Shown: one piece after another, positions 36,901 to 39,201 of the stretch | How positions within the stretch are numbered: position 1 is the first letter of the stretch | Layout of the letters: each line of letters starts with the position of its first letter | Assembly (NCBI RefSeq): GCF_964340395.1 | Contig: NC_135550.1 | Span: 8,503,864-8,567,863 of the forward strand | Length of the DNA: 64,000 nucleotides | DNA from: Glandiceps talaboti | Taxonomy: Eukaryota > Hemichordata > Enteropneusta > Spengelidae | Direction of reading: 5' to 3' | Translations under genes and position numbers: made by a program | The notes under the pieces: model-generated | Seen by the model: only the letters and a program-made list of their open reading frames with translations | What the model was told of the DNA's origin: nothing | Databases searched by the model: none

Positions 36901-39201
36901 ATATCTCCTCTGATTGGCTACATGTTTGGAAAGATAGTTGTCAGTCAATTTGTTATGTGCCATATCATATTATTGGCTACAAGTTTGGAAAGGTAAGTAT
37001 TCATCAAATTGTTATATCTCCTCGAATTGGCTGTCAGTGCAGTAAGGTAAGAACTGACCTATAAATTGCTTATCAGTTCAGGCCTTATTGGACTGACGCG
37101 ATGACATATTAACCCCAACCATTTTGTCTGTTTTGTCTTACAGGGTATCTACACTGCCGATACATTTAGCAAAAGTGAAAACTACTGTTATACATACGGA
37201 TCATCACAACAAAGTCGGTTTATGCTGCTTACTGAGGTAAATATGTCTCTCAGATAGTGATTTTGATATAATGTACTTGTTGCTATGGCAGTATACACAT
37301 TCAATACTGGACAAGTATGTCGCTAACTTTTCGTACACCCAGAAGCTGAATTTGATAACGTTTTGATCATAGAATTTTCTTATCGAAAAGTATCGGTAGT
37401 ATATGCATAAATTAGTTCAAATTTGTTGTAATGCAGTGGTCCTATATAGAAGACACATAACACACCATAAAACACACTTTCTTACCGTTTGATGTCACGG
37501 TCCACGCAATTCATTTTGGAAGACTTGTTTCATGCTAGCAGTATGTCAAATTGACTGTTATGTAAACATATAGTCAGAACCAACATTTACATAGATAAGA
37601 TGCTTAGTGGTGAAATTTGTTGATGTTTATGTCAGCAACAAAAGTACATTTATGTATTTTAAAGACCCAGTTCAGGTTAGGATTAAAATTTAGGAATGAA
37701 AAACAGTTTTCTGGCAAAGGATAGTAATATATATGGAAAAGGTTGCTGTTGTACAAAGGAGTGGTCTTATGTCATCCGTAATGGCTCCACTGATATGACA
37801 CTGGTAATCCAGCCTCCGGTTTACTAAGATAGACGCAAACTAATTCCATCGTTCTTCAGTGTGATAGATTACACAAGTGGGTGATAGCGGTTCCTCTGTT
37901 GTATGATTCTAATCGCCCTATGATCAAGATAGTGTAAACAGTGGAAGCACTAAAACAGTACACTTACACTACAAGTTCATGGAACTCTGTCAATAAATCT
38001 GTGCAGACGCCCCCTGCTGAGACTATAATTAAAGCAACATCCATTCAATAGCTTATCACTGTTGTATCAACATGTTGTGACAATAGTTTAGTTTGTGTCT
38101 ATCTTAGTAAAACCGAAGCGTGAATTACCAGATTAATAAGATAGCAGTCATCCAAGAGCCTGGGATTGAATTATGGGTCTTTTAACCCAAATGTTTGAAA
38201 ACCCATGGTCTTGGATTACTACCATCATGGACATTTCTTCTTTTCATGAAACTAGGTTGCTCTTGGGAAAGCGAAGGAGCTTACAGAAGCCACCTTTATT
38301 GAATCCTCATTTAAAGGTTTCAATAGCACCAAGGGGCTTGGCATGCATGGTCCAGATCCAAAACACAACCTTCGGACTCCTTCAGGTAATGACAGTTTAA
38401 CTTTAGTAGCAGCATTGACAGTAAGGTGGGAGATTTGTCTCTGTTGGCACTTGCATCAATCGAGTTAAAGCTACAGTGGTTGCAAGTGTAATGTTTTGTT
38501 TTTTTAACTTGTCAGACACGGCAACTTATTCATAATGTTGTACATCCTGAACAGTATTGAAACACCTGTAAATGTATTCGTTTAGATGTATCCATGATAC
38601 GATACAATAAATCCAGTCACAACTGGTTTTTGGGTCCACACCCTAAAATCAGCACCCATAATGCTGTCATGATTTCAGTCCTACATATGGTGCGATGGAC
38701 ATCTAATTAACATGTACAATGTCCCATTATTGGTATTTTAACAATTTTCAGTGGATATATTGTTGGTTGTCTGAGTAGAGTCCGTATTTTAGACTGCACA
38801 TTATAGAGCCACCCACAAAGTGGAGACCACAAACTATAGACTACACTCCCTGATGAACTCATTATGGATGTACCTCAAAGTATGGACCAACATGCTCTAG
38901 ACCACAATCTTAATGTAGACCACAAAGTATTAACCACAAAGTATAGACCCCTCTCAATAGATTTTCAATAGTTTGGTTGATTCGGGAACTGATACATGCT
39001 TGGTGAAACCTATACACTGTAGTTATGTCTAATTTGATATCTCCTTTGTTTTGATTGATTGTAGGAGCCCTTATTCCTCAGGGTAAAGAGATTACCAATA
39101 AACACCCTGTCAAGGGTGAAGGCTTTGACTTAAATTGGAATGAGTACATAGTATATAATGAAGACCAAGTCTGCTTAAGGTACCTGGTTGTGTTCAGATA
39201 A
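823..39201 (+). CDS. Ankyrin-repeat / WGR / PARP catalytic protein, 41 exons, 5' partial
   Basis: Spliced gene assembled from GT-AG boundaries; all exon phases agree and give about 2142 residues plus stop. Exons: 823-907, 1852-1968, 5955-6074, 6976-7053, 7582-7745, 8149-8380, 8970-9126, 9742-9950, 10439-10663, 11528-11572, 11815-11940, 12469-12627, 13485-13601, 14035-14106, 14549-14639, 15289-15482, 16308-16390, 16840-16952, 17348-17582, 17925-18096, 18628-18704, 19094-19355, 19920-20087, 20872-20989, 21410-21527, 22051-22318, 23176-23341, 24128-24274, 24603-24868, 25323-25909, 26794-26899, 27620-27789, 28330-28477, 29285-29406, 30019-30097, 30521-30698, 31261-31362, 36686-36879, 37144-37236, 38256-38385, 39065-39201. 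Domain order is ankyrin array, charged linker, WGR, PARP regulatory domain, ART. From the family, the product should transfer ADP-ribose from NAD+ to proteins. WGR plus regulatory domain suggests activation by DNA ends, with the ankyrins choosing partners; that role is inferred. The first exon begins mid-codon, so upstream exons lie outside the window. Confidence 0.93.
1004..1190 (+). mobile_element. tRNA-derived SINE, decayed
   Basis: The head looks like a serine/leucine-type tRNA: an A-box-like TGGCTGAGTGGTTAG and, about 50 bases on, a weak B-box-like GGGCTTGATTCAAAT. The body contains AGTTTGACCTGACCAAAG and CTCTGGTTCCCTCCAG. The element at 54095-54291 (minus strand) shares the tRNA head and AGTTTGAC body words. 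Confidence 0.55.
2330..3600. other. Intron 2 sequence, probably repeat-derived, unassigned
   Basis: No exon found. It begins with a small hairpin-forming stretch (GCTCCGCTGTCAGCGAAAGCTGAAAGC) beside a T-rich tract. The base composition (more CpG) differs from the adjoining intron. I suspect an old insertion but see no clean ends. Confidence 0.35.
3617..4276. mobile_element. Foldback / long-TIR MITE
   Basis: The left arm at about 3617-3718 and the right arm at about 4192-4276 are imperfect reverse complements. Both arms contain TTAGTTTCCG at the outer end and AGCCATACGTTACAGTGGTAA at the inner end. No ORF lies between them, so it is non-autonomous. Confidence 0.65.
4537..4593. repeat. (GTCC)n microsatellite
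   Basis: GTCC units with two GTGC variants, lying inside the TIR element at 4489-5452. Confidence 0.9.
4610..5290. repeat. 151-base tandem repeat, about 4.5 copies
   Basis: The word ATGCT(T/C) before the ACAGATCTCATTC-like block recurs at 4761, 4911, 5062 and 5213, giving 150-151 base spacing. The last three copies are nearly identical. Each unit contains GATCCAATATGGC and CAGCCATTTTGTTTG. The open frames through it follow from the repeat and are not genes. Confidence 0.88.
6233..6594. mobile_element. MITE with TTAA target site
   Basis: TTAA at 6233-6236 and 6591-6594 flank inverted ends beginning AGCTACACTAG, which extend imperfectly to CAACTGGAATG. An inverted, less complete copy lies at 38465-38765. 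TTAA targets are typical of piggyBac and Kolobok transposons. Confidence 0.75.
7087..7200. repeat. (TGTC)n microsatellite
   Basis: Over 20 TGTC/CTGT units, starting about 35 bases after exon 4 of the PARP gene. Confidence 0.95.
7582..9950 (+). CDS. PARP gene exons 5-8: first ankyrin block
   Basis: Exons 7582-7745, 8149-8380, 8970-9126 and 9742-9950. Ankyrin signatures are plain: [79 protein letters not shown] (split by an intron), [40 protein letters not shown] and [19 protein letters not shown]. An acidic insert (QEDDDEEGG) interrupts the repeat in exon 6. Exon 7 is followed by decayed tandem copies of its own 3' end. Ankyrin stacks bind proteins; the partner is unknown. Confidence 0.92.
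9127..9515 (+). repeat. Decayed tandem copies of the 3' end of exon 7
   Basis: About four units of 85-105 bases. Each resembles the last 90 bases of exon 7 plus its donor (GAAAGAAAGGTAA). The third unit, about 9328-9425, still reads as an ankyrin fragment ([19 protein letters not shown]). Frames are broken between units and no unit has a good acceptor, so they are pseudo-exons inside the intron. Confidence 0.8.
10439..15482 (+). CDS. PARP gene exons 9-16: second ankyrin block, more divergent
   Basis: Exons 10439-10663, 11528-11572, 11815-11940, 12469-12627, 13485-13601, 14035-14106, 14549-14639 and 15289-15482. Clear repeats are [31 protein letters not shown] joined to [32 protein letters not shown] and [20 protein letters not shown]. 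Exon 10 is only 45 bases ([10 protein letters not shown]) but keeps phase 0 and good splice sites. Exons 13-15 are lysine-rich and non-repeat (ending near [13 protein letters not shown]), probably an inter-repeat insertion. Exon 11 is followed by decayed copies of its 3' end. Confidence 0.87.
11941..12260 (+). repeat. Decayed tandem copies of the 3' end of exon 11
   Basis: About four units of 65-70 bases. Each holds a version of the final 45 bases of exon 11 (ACTCACAGGGGGAGACACC...AACAG), then the donor and the first bases of the intron. Stops and indels rule out translation. Confidence 0.8.
12720..12900. repeat. Dispersed repeat family B copy
   Basis: Shares GGTGTGAAAA, TTGGTCCAGAACAAA and CCACTGATAA words in order with copies at about 20180-20320, 26455-26560 and 37680-37800 plus 38132-38190. 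There are no coding features, and it is probably an old non-autonomous element. Confidence 0.6.
15649..15986. mobile_element. MITE family A copy 1
   Basis: Inverted ends about 50 bases long start CTGGTAAT and include CTAAGATAGACACAAACTAAA. The right end is the matching reverse complement. 338 bases. An inverted copy is at 37801-38131 and partial relatives at about 23590-23830. Confidence 0.8.
16308..19355 (+). CDS. PARP gene exons 17-22: third ankyrin block
   Basis: Exons 16308-16390, 16840-16952, 17348-17582, 17925-18096, 18628-18704 and 19094-19355. Repeats seen: [20 protein letters not shown] (across the exon 17/18 junction), [66 protein letters not shown] and [20 protein letters not shown]. 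Exon 22 then carries a proline-rich insert ([20 protein letters not shown]) and a region without an obvious repeat ([20 protein letters not shown]). Several junctions fall in phase 1 or 2, and every one restores the frame. Confidence 0.9.
16578..16795. repeat. Minisatellite, unit about 25-30 bases
   Basis: Repeats of a TTTGACCCTAAAAGTCACC-like unit in degenerate form, just upstream of exon 18. Confidence 0.75.
17680..17710. promoter_or_regulatory. Perfect 12-base palindrome with two TCAAGGTCA-type half sites
   Basis: GTTGACCTTGAC and its exact reverse complement are separated by seven bases in intron 19. Each arm contains TCAAGGTCA, the extended half site bound by ERR/SF-1 class nuclear receptors. 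This may be a binding site or a chance hairpin. Confidence 0.35.
18186..18540 (+). mobile_element. tRNA-derived SINE, family 1 copy 1
   Basis: The tRNA-like head has TGAATGGTTAGAGTGG (A box) and GCAGATTTGAGCCCC (B box). The body has GGGGACCTGGTAGGATAGAGGT and a tail with GAAAGCACT. The copy at 50611-50930 matches through most of its length. Confidence 0.8.
18727..19020. repeat. Minisatellite, unit about 48-50 bases
   Basis: About six units of CTCAAGTATTCTCATTGGACC followed by AGGA(C/G)AGTTACCAT. The array starts 23 bases after exon 21. Confidence 0.9.
19649..19728. repeat. (GAATAT / GAATCT)n simple repeat
   Basis: Hexamer array in intron 22. Confidence 0.9.
19920..23341 (+). CDS. PARP gene exons 23-27: last ankyrin block and basic tail
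   Basis: Exons 19920-20087, 20872-20989, 21410-21527, 22051-22318 and 23176-23341. Repeats: [69 protein letters not shown] and [19 protein letters not shown] (across the exon 26/27 junction). Exon 27 ends in an arginine/serine-rich stretch ([17 protein letters not shown]). I chose its donor at 23342 (GTAAGT) over a weaker upstream GT because it keeps the frame into the acidic exon. The last 60 bases of exon 27 are the least certain part of this block. Confidence 0.83.
20540..20830. repeat. Minisatellite, unit about 32 bases
   Basis: About nine units built on GTAGATTTGACCTACTTTCT followed by TAGGAACTC. It ends about 40 bases before exon 24. Confidence 0.9.
22895..23095. repeat. Minisatellite, pyrimidine-rich, unit about 40-45 bases
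   Basis: Repeats of TTCAAACATGCCTTGT followed by a C/T-rich run, ending 80 bases before exon 27. Confidence 0.8.
23585..23835. mobile_element. MITE family A, rearranged partial copy
   Basis: Contains two direct AAGATAGACACAAACTAAA-like left ends in tandem and one inverted right end (GTTTGTGTCTATCTT). This suggests a duplication of the left arm. Confidence 0.6.
24128..25909 (+). CDS. PARP gene exons 28-30: acidic segment, one more ankyrin, charged linker
   Basis: Exon 28 (24128-24274) is almost all D and E, followed by a lysine patch. Exon 29 (24603-24868) has [18 protein letters not shown] and [20 protein letters not shown], two further ankyrin-like units. Exon 30 (25323-25909) opens with [13 protein letters not shown], then about a dozen degenerate units of the form D-V-T-D-K-E-K-V, then a glycine run and [18 protein letters not shown]. 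The donor at 25910 is GTTAGT and leaves phase 2, which the WGR exon needs. This is probably a flexible, fast-evolving linker between the ankyrins and the C-terminal PARP module. The acidic exon could act as a histone or basic-protein contact, but that is a guess. Confidence 0.87.
24915..25250. repeat. Minisatellite, unit about 50 bases
   Basis: About seven units of CCACACTTTGTACAACCCATA followed by ACACCCAAGTAAAG, in intron 29, starting about 50 bases after exon 29. Open minus-strand frames through it come from the repeat only. Confidence 0.92.
26128..26368. mobile_element. MITE with imperfect TIRs
   Basis: The left end ACTCCTTATCACAATATCAA is matched by the right end TTGATATTGTGATAAGGAG. 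Inside is a second inverted pair around ATCAGTTTGTTTAT. A fragment of the same family occurs at about 28985-29070. Confidence 0.7.
26794..28477 (+). CDS. PARP gene exons 31-33: WGR domain
   Basis: Exons 26794-26899, 27620-27789 and 28330-28477. The domain begins [20 protein letters not shown] and has the signature [14 protein letters not shown]. It then has a helix with [18 protein letters not shown] and the conserved exit [12 protein letters not shown]. In PARP1-3 the WGR domain contacts broken DNA ends and passes the signal to the regulatory helical domain. Exon 33 ends [14 protein letters not shown], the normal entry to that regulatory domain. Confidence 0.95.
26968..27530. mobile_element. 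Foldback-like repeat
   Basis: The left arm (CCTAGACACTTGCC...CTCAAGAAG...ACCAAGCC) is roughly reverse-complementary to the right arm ending near CTAGGCTAGCAG. The middle holds direct repeats of GGAGAGCTTCTTGAG. No coding. Confidence 0.55.
28130..28222. repeat. (CA)n microsatellite
   Basis: Mixed CACATG then a pure CA run in intron 32. Confidence 0.95.
29285..31362 (+). CDS. PARP gene exons 34-37: PARP regulatory (helical) domain and start of catalytic domain
   Basis: Exons 29285-29406, 30019-30097, 30521-30698 and 31261-31362. [20 protein letters not shown] matches the conserved PLGKLS region of PARP regulatory domains. [20 protein letters not shown] and [15 protein letters not shown] match its later helices. 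Exon 37 gives [19 protein letters not shown], the first strand and helix of the ADP-ribosyltransferase fold. In PARP1 this helical domain blocks NAD+ entry until DNA is bound; the same control is inferred here. Intron 37, after phase 1, contains the DIRS element. Confidence 0.94.
30246..30345. repeat. Poly-A / (TA)n / (CATA)n tract
   Basis: A run of more than 30 A, then TA dinucleotides, then CATA tetramers in intron 35. It could be the tail of a retroposed copy, but I see no body. Confidence 0.9.
30831..30987. repeat. (CTGT)n microsatellite
   Basis: About 35 CTGT units with a few CTCTGT and GTTTGT variants in intron 36. Confidence 0.95.
31460..31578 (+). repeat. DIRS left end and inverted terminal repeat
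   Basis: 31482-31578 is the inverted repeat proper; 31460-31481 is the left-only extension copied in the internal complementary region. It contains TATAAAAG at 31538-31545, a likely TATA box about 100 bases upstream of the gag-like ATG. Confidence 0.93.
31538..31545 (+). promoter_or_regulatory. TATA box candidate in DIRS left ITR
   Basis: TATAAAAG lies within the left inverted repeat, upstream of the ORF1 ATG at 31637. The right ITR carries the same box pointing inward on the minus strand, so antisense transcription is possible. Confidence 0.5.
31637..32989 (+). CDS. DIRS ORF1, gag-like protein
   Basis: The frame is open from 31607, but the first ATG is at 31637 ([13 protein letters not shown]), giving about 450 residues. 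The N terminus is lysine-rich, the middle has a conserved-looking stretch ([20 protein letters not shown]), and the C terminus is rich in N, Q, K, G and Y, suggesting nucleic-acid binding. No zinc knuckle is seen. Its end overlaps the start of ORF2 by about 200 bases in another frame. Confidence 0.85.
   Translation: MSGKGKSKKGKKSCKSSVSVTQPNVRRDSTPVAFAINPDEDNNTVTNSIVSEVSETEEVLPTAIEDFPSTSSAPDSILQIATQVAQLLAQQRSDSAPGGPRTRSDQDQVDGISITHASTCGPPSCSCTPTQQAGLPSLSIGRKHKTSRVSAPIPTKQRRIVQTEYVNSGSEVSDSDRSGNSEVASSLPITVSSWNEPIFDESTSAYAQVPDYHAAVPGWNMDASTAEWFSRRADRPLSYSVVQQLKEKYTVPDQFEPYFKAQELPSSVQNLIKSSKSSYRNHDRPYYKVHQNFNLSIRPVLQALETIISPEFDPVQHVPTIREALGDAIHLMTTASYALAEVRQARLKPFFRSEYKDLLQDAKPTSQGFFGGNLVKAINDSKKSVNAFRIVSRNDNRSVKQTGNQSGYYKGGKNYQRNTNYNQDNKKKYQKGSGRPQGKGNYTSSNQNKQ
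32793..35021 (+). CDS. DIRS ORF2, reverse transcriptase - RNase H
   Basis: 742 codons from the first ATG. RT motifs: [59 protein letters not shown] and the active site [10 protein letters not shown] (FIDD in place of YADD). RNase H acidic residues: [46 protein letters not shown] and [11 protein letters not shown] further conserved stretch ([18 protein letters not shown]) follows, at the place where many DIRS elements carry a methyltransferase-like region. I see no DPPY motif. No stop or frameshift within it. Confidence 0.95.
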   Translation: MLFVSFPEMTTGQSNKPETSLDITRVEKTINETPTTTKTIRRSTKRAQADHKERVITPLPTRISSELVKSSIPVAGRLQYFLNTWKTITQNTWISKVIQGYKLQLTSTPVQSIQPITNPTSSKQYQIIQTEIENLLHKQAIVPVKHQPGQFVSRIFTVPKPSGDYRVIIDLKELNRHIKKISFKMESHPVIEQLLSQGYFMTSIDLTDAYFMIPIHADHQKYLCFQWIDQRYQYTCLPFGLTSAPRLFTKVMKIPLAHARSRGILCSSFIDDIINVAETRELCQRNNNYLLGLFQRLGFIPNLKKSHLIPTQVLTHLGRTYNTELMTVLLPQDKLQTIIGFATHLLNRQSVSLRQLARMLGLIENARGSMAIAACHFRSLQRQLVHKVFPEVSWEIPILLSKESKSDLQWWINQASTHNGRLIHPPPPDLTIQADASLSGWGAVCGHQATQGRWTLQEKELHINILEIKAALLSIQTFVQNRSDLSVTVQLDNTSAVAYLNHQGGVRSRELCAVALQVWQLCETQNITLAVEYLPGIDNTLADHQSRIFTDQHDFQLKPDLFRQVCSRFHLPEIDLFASRNTAQLPLYVSWKLDPKAFAVDAFSLSWAEKELYMFPPHLLILKCLRKIQQDRARTLFVAPVWKTKPWYPMLLQLTSNYPVLLPDCTDLLREPHTGNQPKFSLTPLAVWQLSGHTTEVLDFHSRLQRSSSRQSASRLLDSTTASGSASLAGVYNRIPIPFHVL
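33044..35875 (+). CDS. DIRS ORF3, tyrosine recombinase (domain at about 34860-35875)
   Basis: This frame is open for 943 codons and overlaps ORF2 for about 2 kb, but it starts with TTG and the first ATG in frame is near 34561. The recognisable recombinase begins near [20 protein letters not shown] and [12 protein letters not shown]. The catalytic box is [18 protein letters not shown], followed by [18 protein letters not shown] with the nucleophile tyrosine in FTRFY. The enzyme would integrate a circular DNA copy. The real translation start (internal entry, frameshift or splicing) cannot be seen. Confidence 0.9.
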   Translation: MENNYTKHLDFKGHSRLQTSVNINSSSVNPANYQPNIQQAVSNHSDRNRKFTSQAGHSSSQTSTRSVCFQNFHCSKTIRGLQGNHRPQRTEQTHQKDIFQNGEPSCHRTVVKPGLFHDVNRSHRCILHDSHSCRSSKISLFPVDRPALPIHLPTIRAHFSTKAIHKGYENPTCSCSFTRNPLQQFHRRYNQCSRNQRTVSEKQQLPSRSLPTTRVHTQLEKITSNPNTGTHPSRSYLQHRADDSLITSGQATNHYRICNPPLKQTVSLFASISKNVGINRKRKGFHGHCCMPFSKSTTSVSSQGFSRSLLGNPNTPFKGVEVRSSVVDKSGLHTQRSTDTSSTSRLNYPGRCLTQWLGSSMWSSGNTGTLDFTGKGITYQHSGNKGRSSFHTDICPKQVRPLRNSTARQHVSSGLSKSPGGSQIQGTMCSSPTSLAIVRNSKYYPCSRILTRNRQYISRPSVQDIYRSTRLSTQTRPFQTGLQQVSPTRNRLIRKSKYSSTSPVCVMEVRPQSFCSRRILSLMGRERVVHVSTTSTNTEMSKENTTGQSKNAVCSTSMENETMVSNVTTVNQQLPGTSARLHRLTQGTTHRESTQVQFDSSSRLATLRSHYRGLGLSQQATEILIKAICIKTSRLYDSKWKRFASWCVQQNTNPVSCPVIQVVEFLTGLFNRHRLAYSTLNGYRSAISSVHLHINNEPVGSHPLITRLFKGFFRVRPPLPRYPTTWSVAKVLHYLKSLHPARSLSLKQLTLKTATLIALTSSDRGQTLSYLDLRYCNISDRECTFVIPSLTKTSTVTRPSRVVKCPSFGDKALDVKYYVSTYIWRTTKLRDYVVTMGKTRPSRLFISFVKPFNEVTSQTIARWIKTTLARAGIDTNKFRAHSTRGAATSAAIRQGATTAQILQLGDWTSESTFTRFYRRHTDSSETGRLILRAVQETDNSTHQ
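35894..35995. repeat. DIRS internal complementary region
   Basis: Bases 35894-35932 pair with the left end (31498 back to 31460), and 35930-35995 pair with the right end (36443 back to 36378). The overlap at 35930-35932 (TTG) is the circle-junction trinucleotide. In the accepted DIRS model this region templates repair of the ends. Confidence 0.95.
36291..36443. repeat. DIRS right inverted terminal repeat and right extension
   Basis: 36291-36387 is the reverse complement of 31482-31578; 36388-36443 is the right-only extension found again in the internal complementary region. Confidence 0.93.
36686..39201 (+). CDS. PARP gene exons 38-41: ADP-ribosyltransferase catalytic domain and stop
   Basis: Exons 36686-36879, 37144-37236, 38256-38385 and 39065-39201. 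The catalytic histidine is in [15 protein letters not shown]. The NAD-binding tyrosine region is GYMFGK joined to [15 protein letters not shown] across intron 38. The glutamate is in [13 protein letters not shown], so the H-Y-E triad typical of polymerising PARPs is complete. The C terminus is LRYLVVFR then TAA. Compared with PARP1, the stretch between the KYIQ helix and EVQGIFAL is several residues short. The exons lie 0.3 to 5.3 kb apart. Confidence 0.96.
36857..37050 (+). repeat. Tandem copies of the end of exon 38 with its splice donor
   Basis: Three and a half units of about 52-60 bases containing TGGCTACATGTTTGGAAAGGT followed by TCAATCAAATTGTTATAT. The third unit keeps a perfect donor (GGAAAG then GTAAGT at about 36993). 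The first unit includes the last 23 coding bases of exon 38. Confidence 0.85.
37680..38190. repeat. Dispersed repeat family B copy split by a MITE
   Basis: The family B words (GAAAAACAGTTTTCTGGCAAAG, GGCTCCACTGATA) run to 37800, and the family tail (GCCTGGGATTGAATTATGG) resumes after 38131. The MITE at 37801-38131 therefore inserted into an older repeat. Confidence 0.65.
37801..38131. mobile_element. MITE family A copy 2
   Basis: 331 bases, starting CTGGTAATCC and ending AATTACCAG, with the same AAGATAGACxCAAACTA inner ends as the copy at 15649-15986 but in the opposite orientation. Confidence 0.82.
38465..38765. mobile_element. TTAA MITE family, second copy, inverted and truncated
   Basis: Begins TTAAAGCTACA. 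Its interior (TATTGGTATTTTAACAATTTTCA, AACATGTACAATGTC) is the reverse complement of 6290-6345. The far end does not preserve the TIR. Confidence 0.65.
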
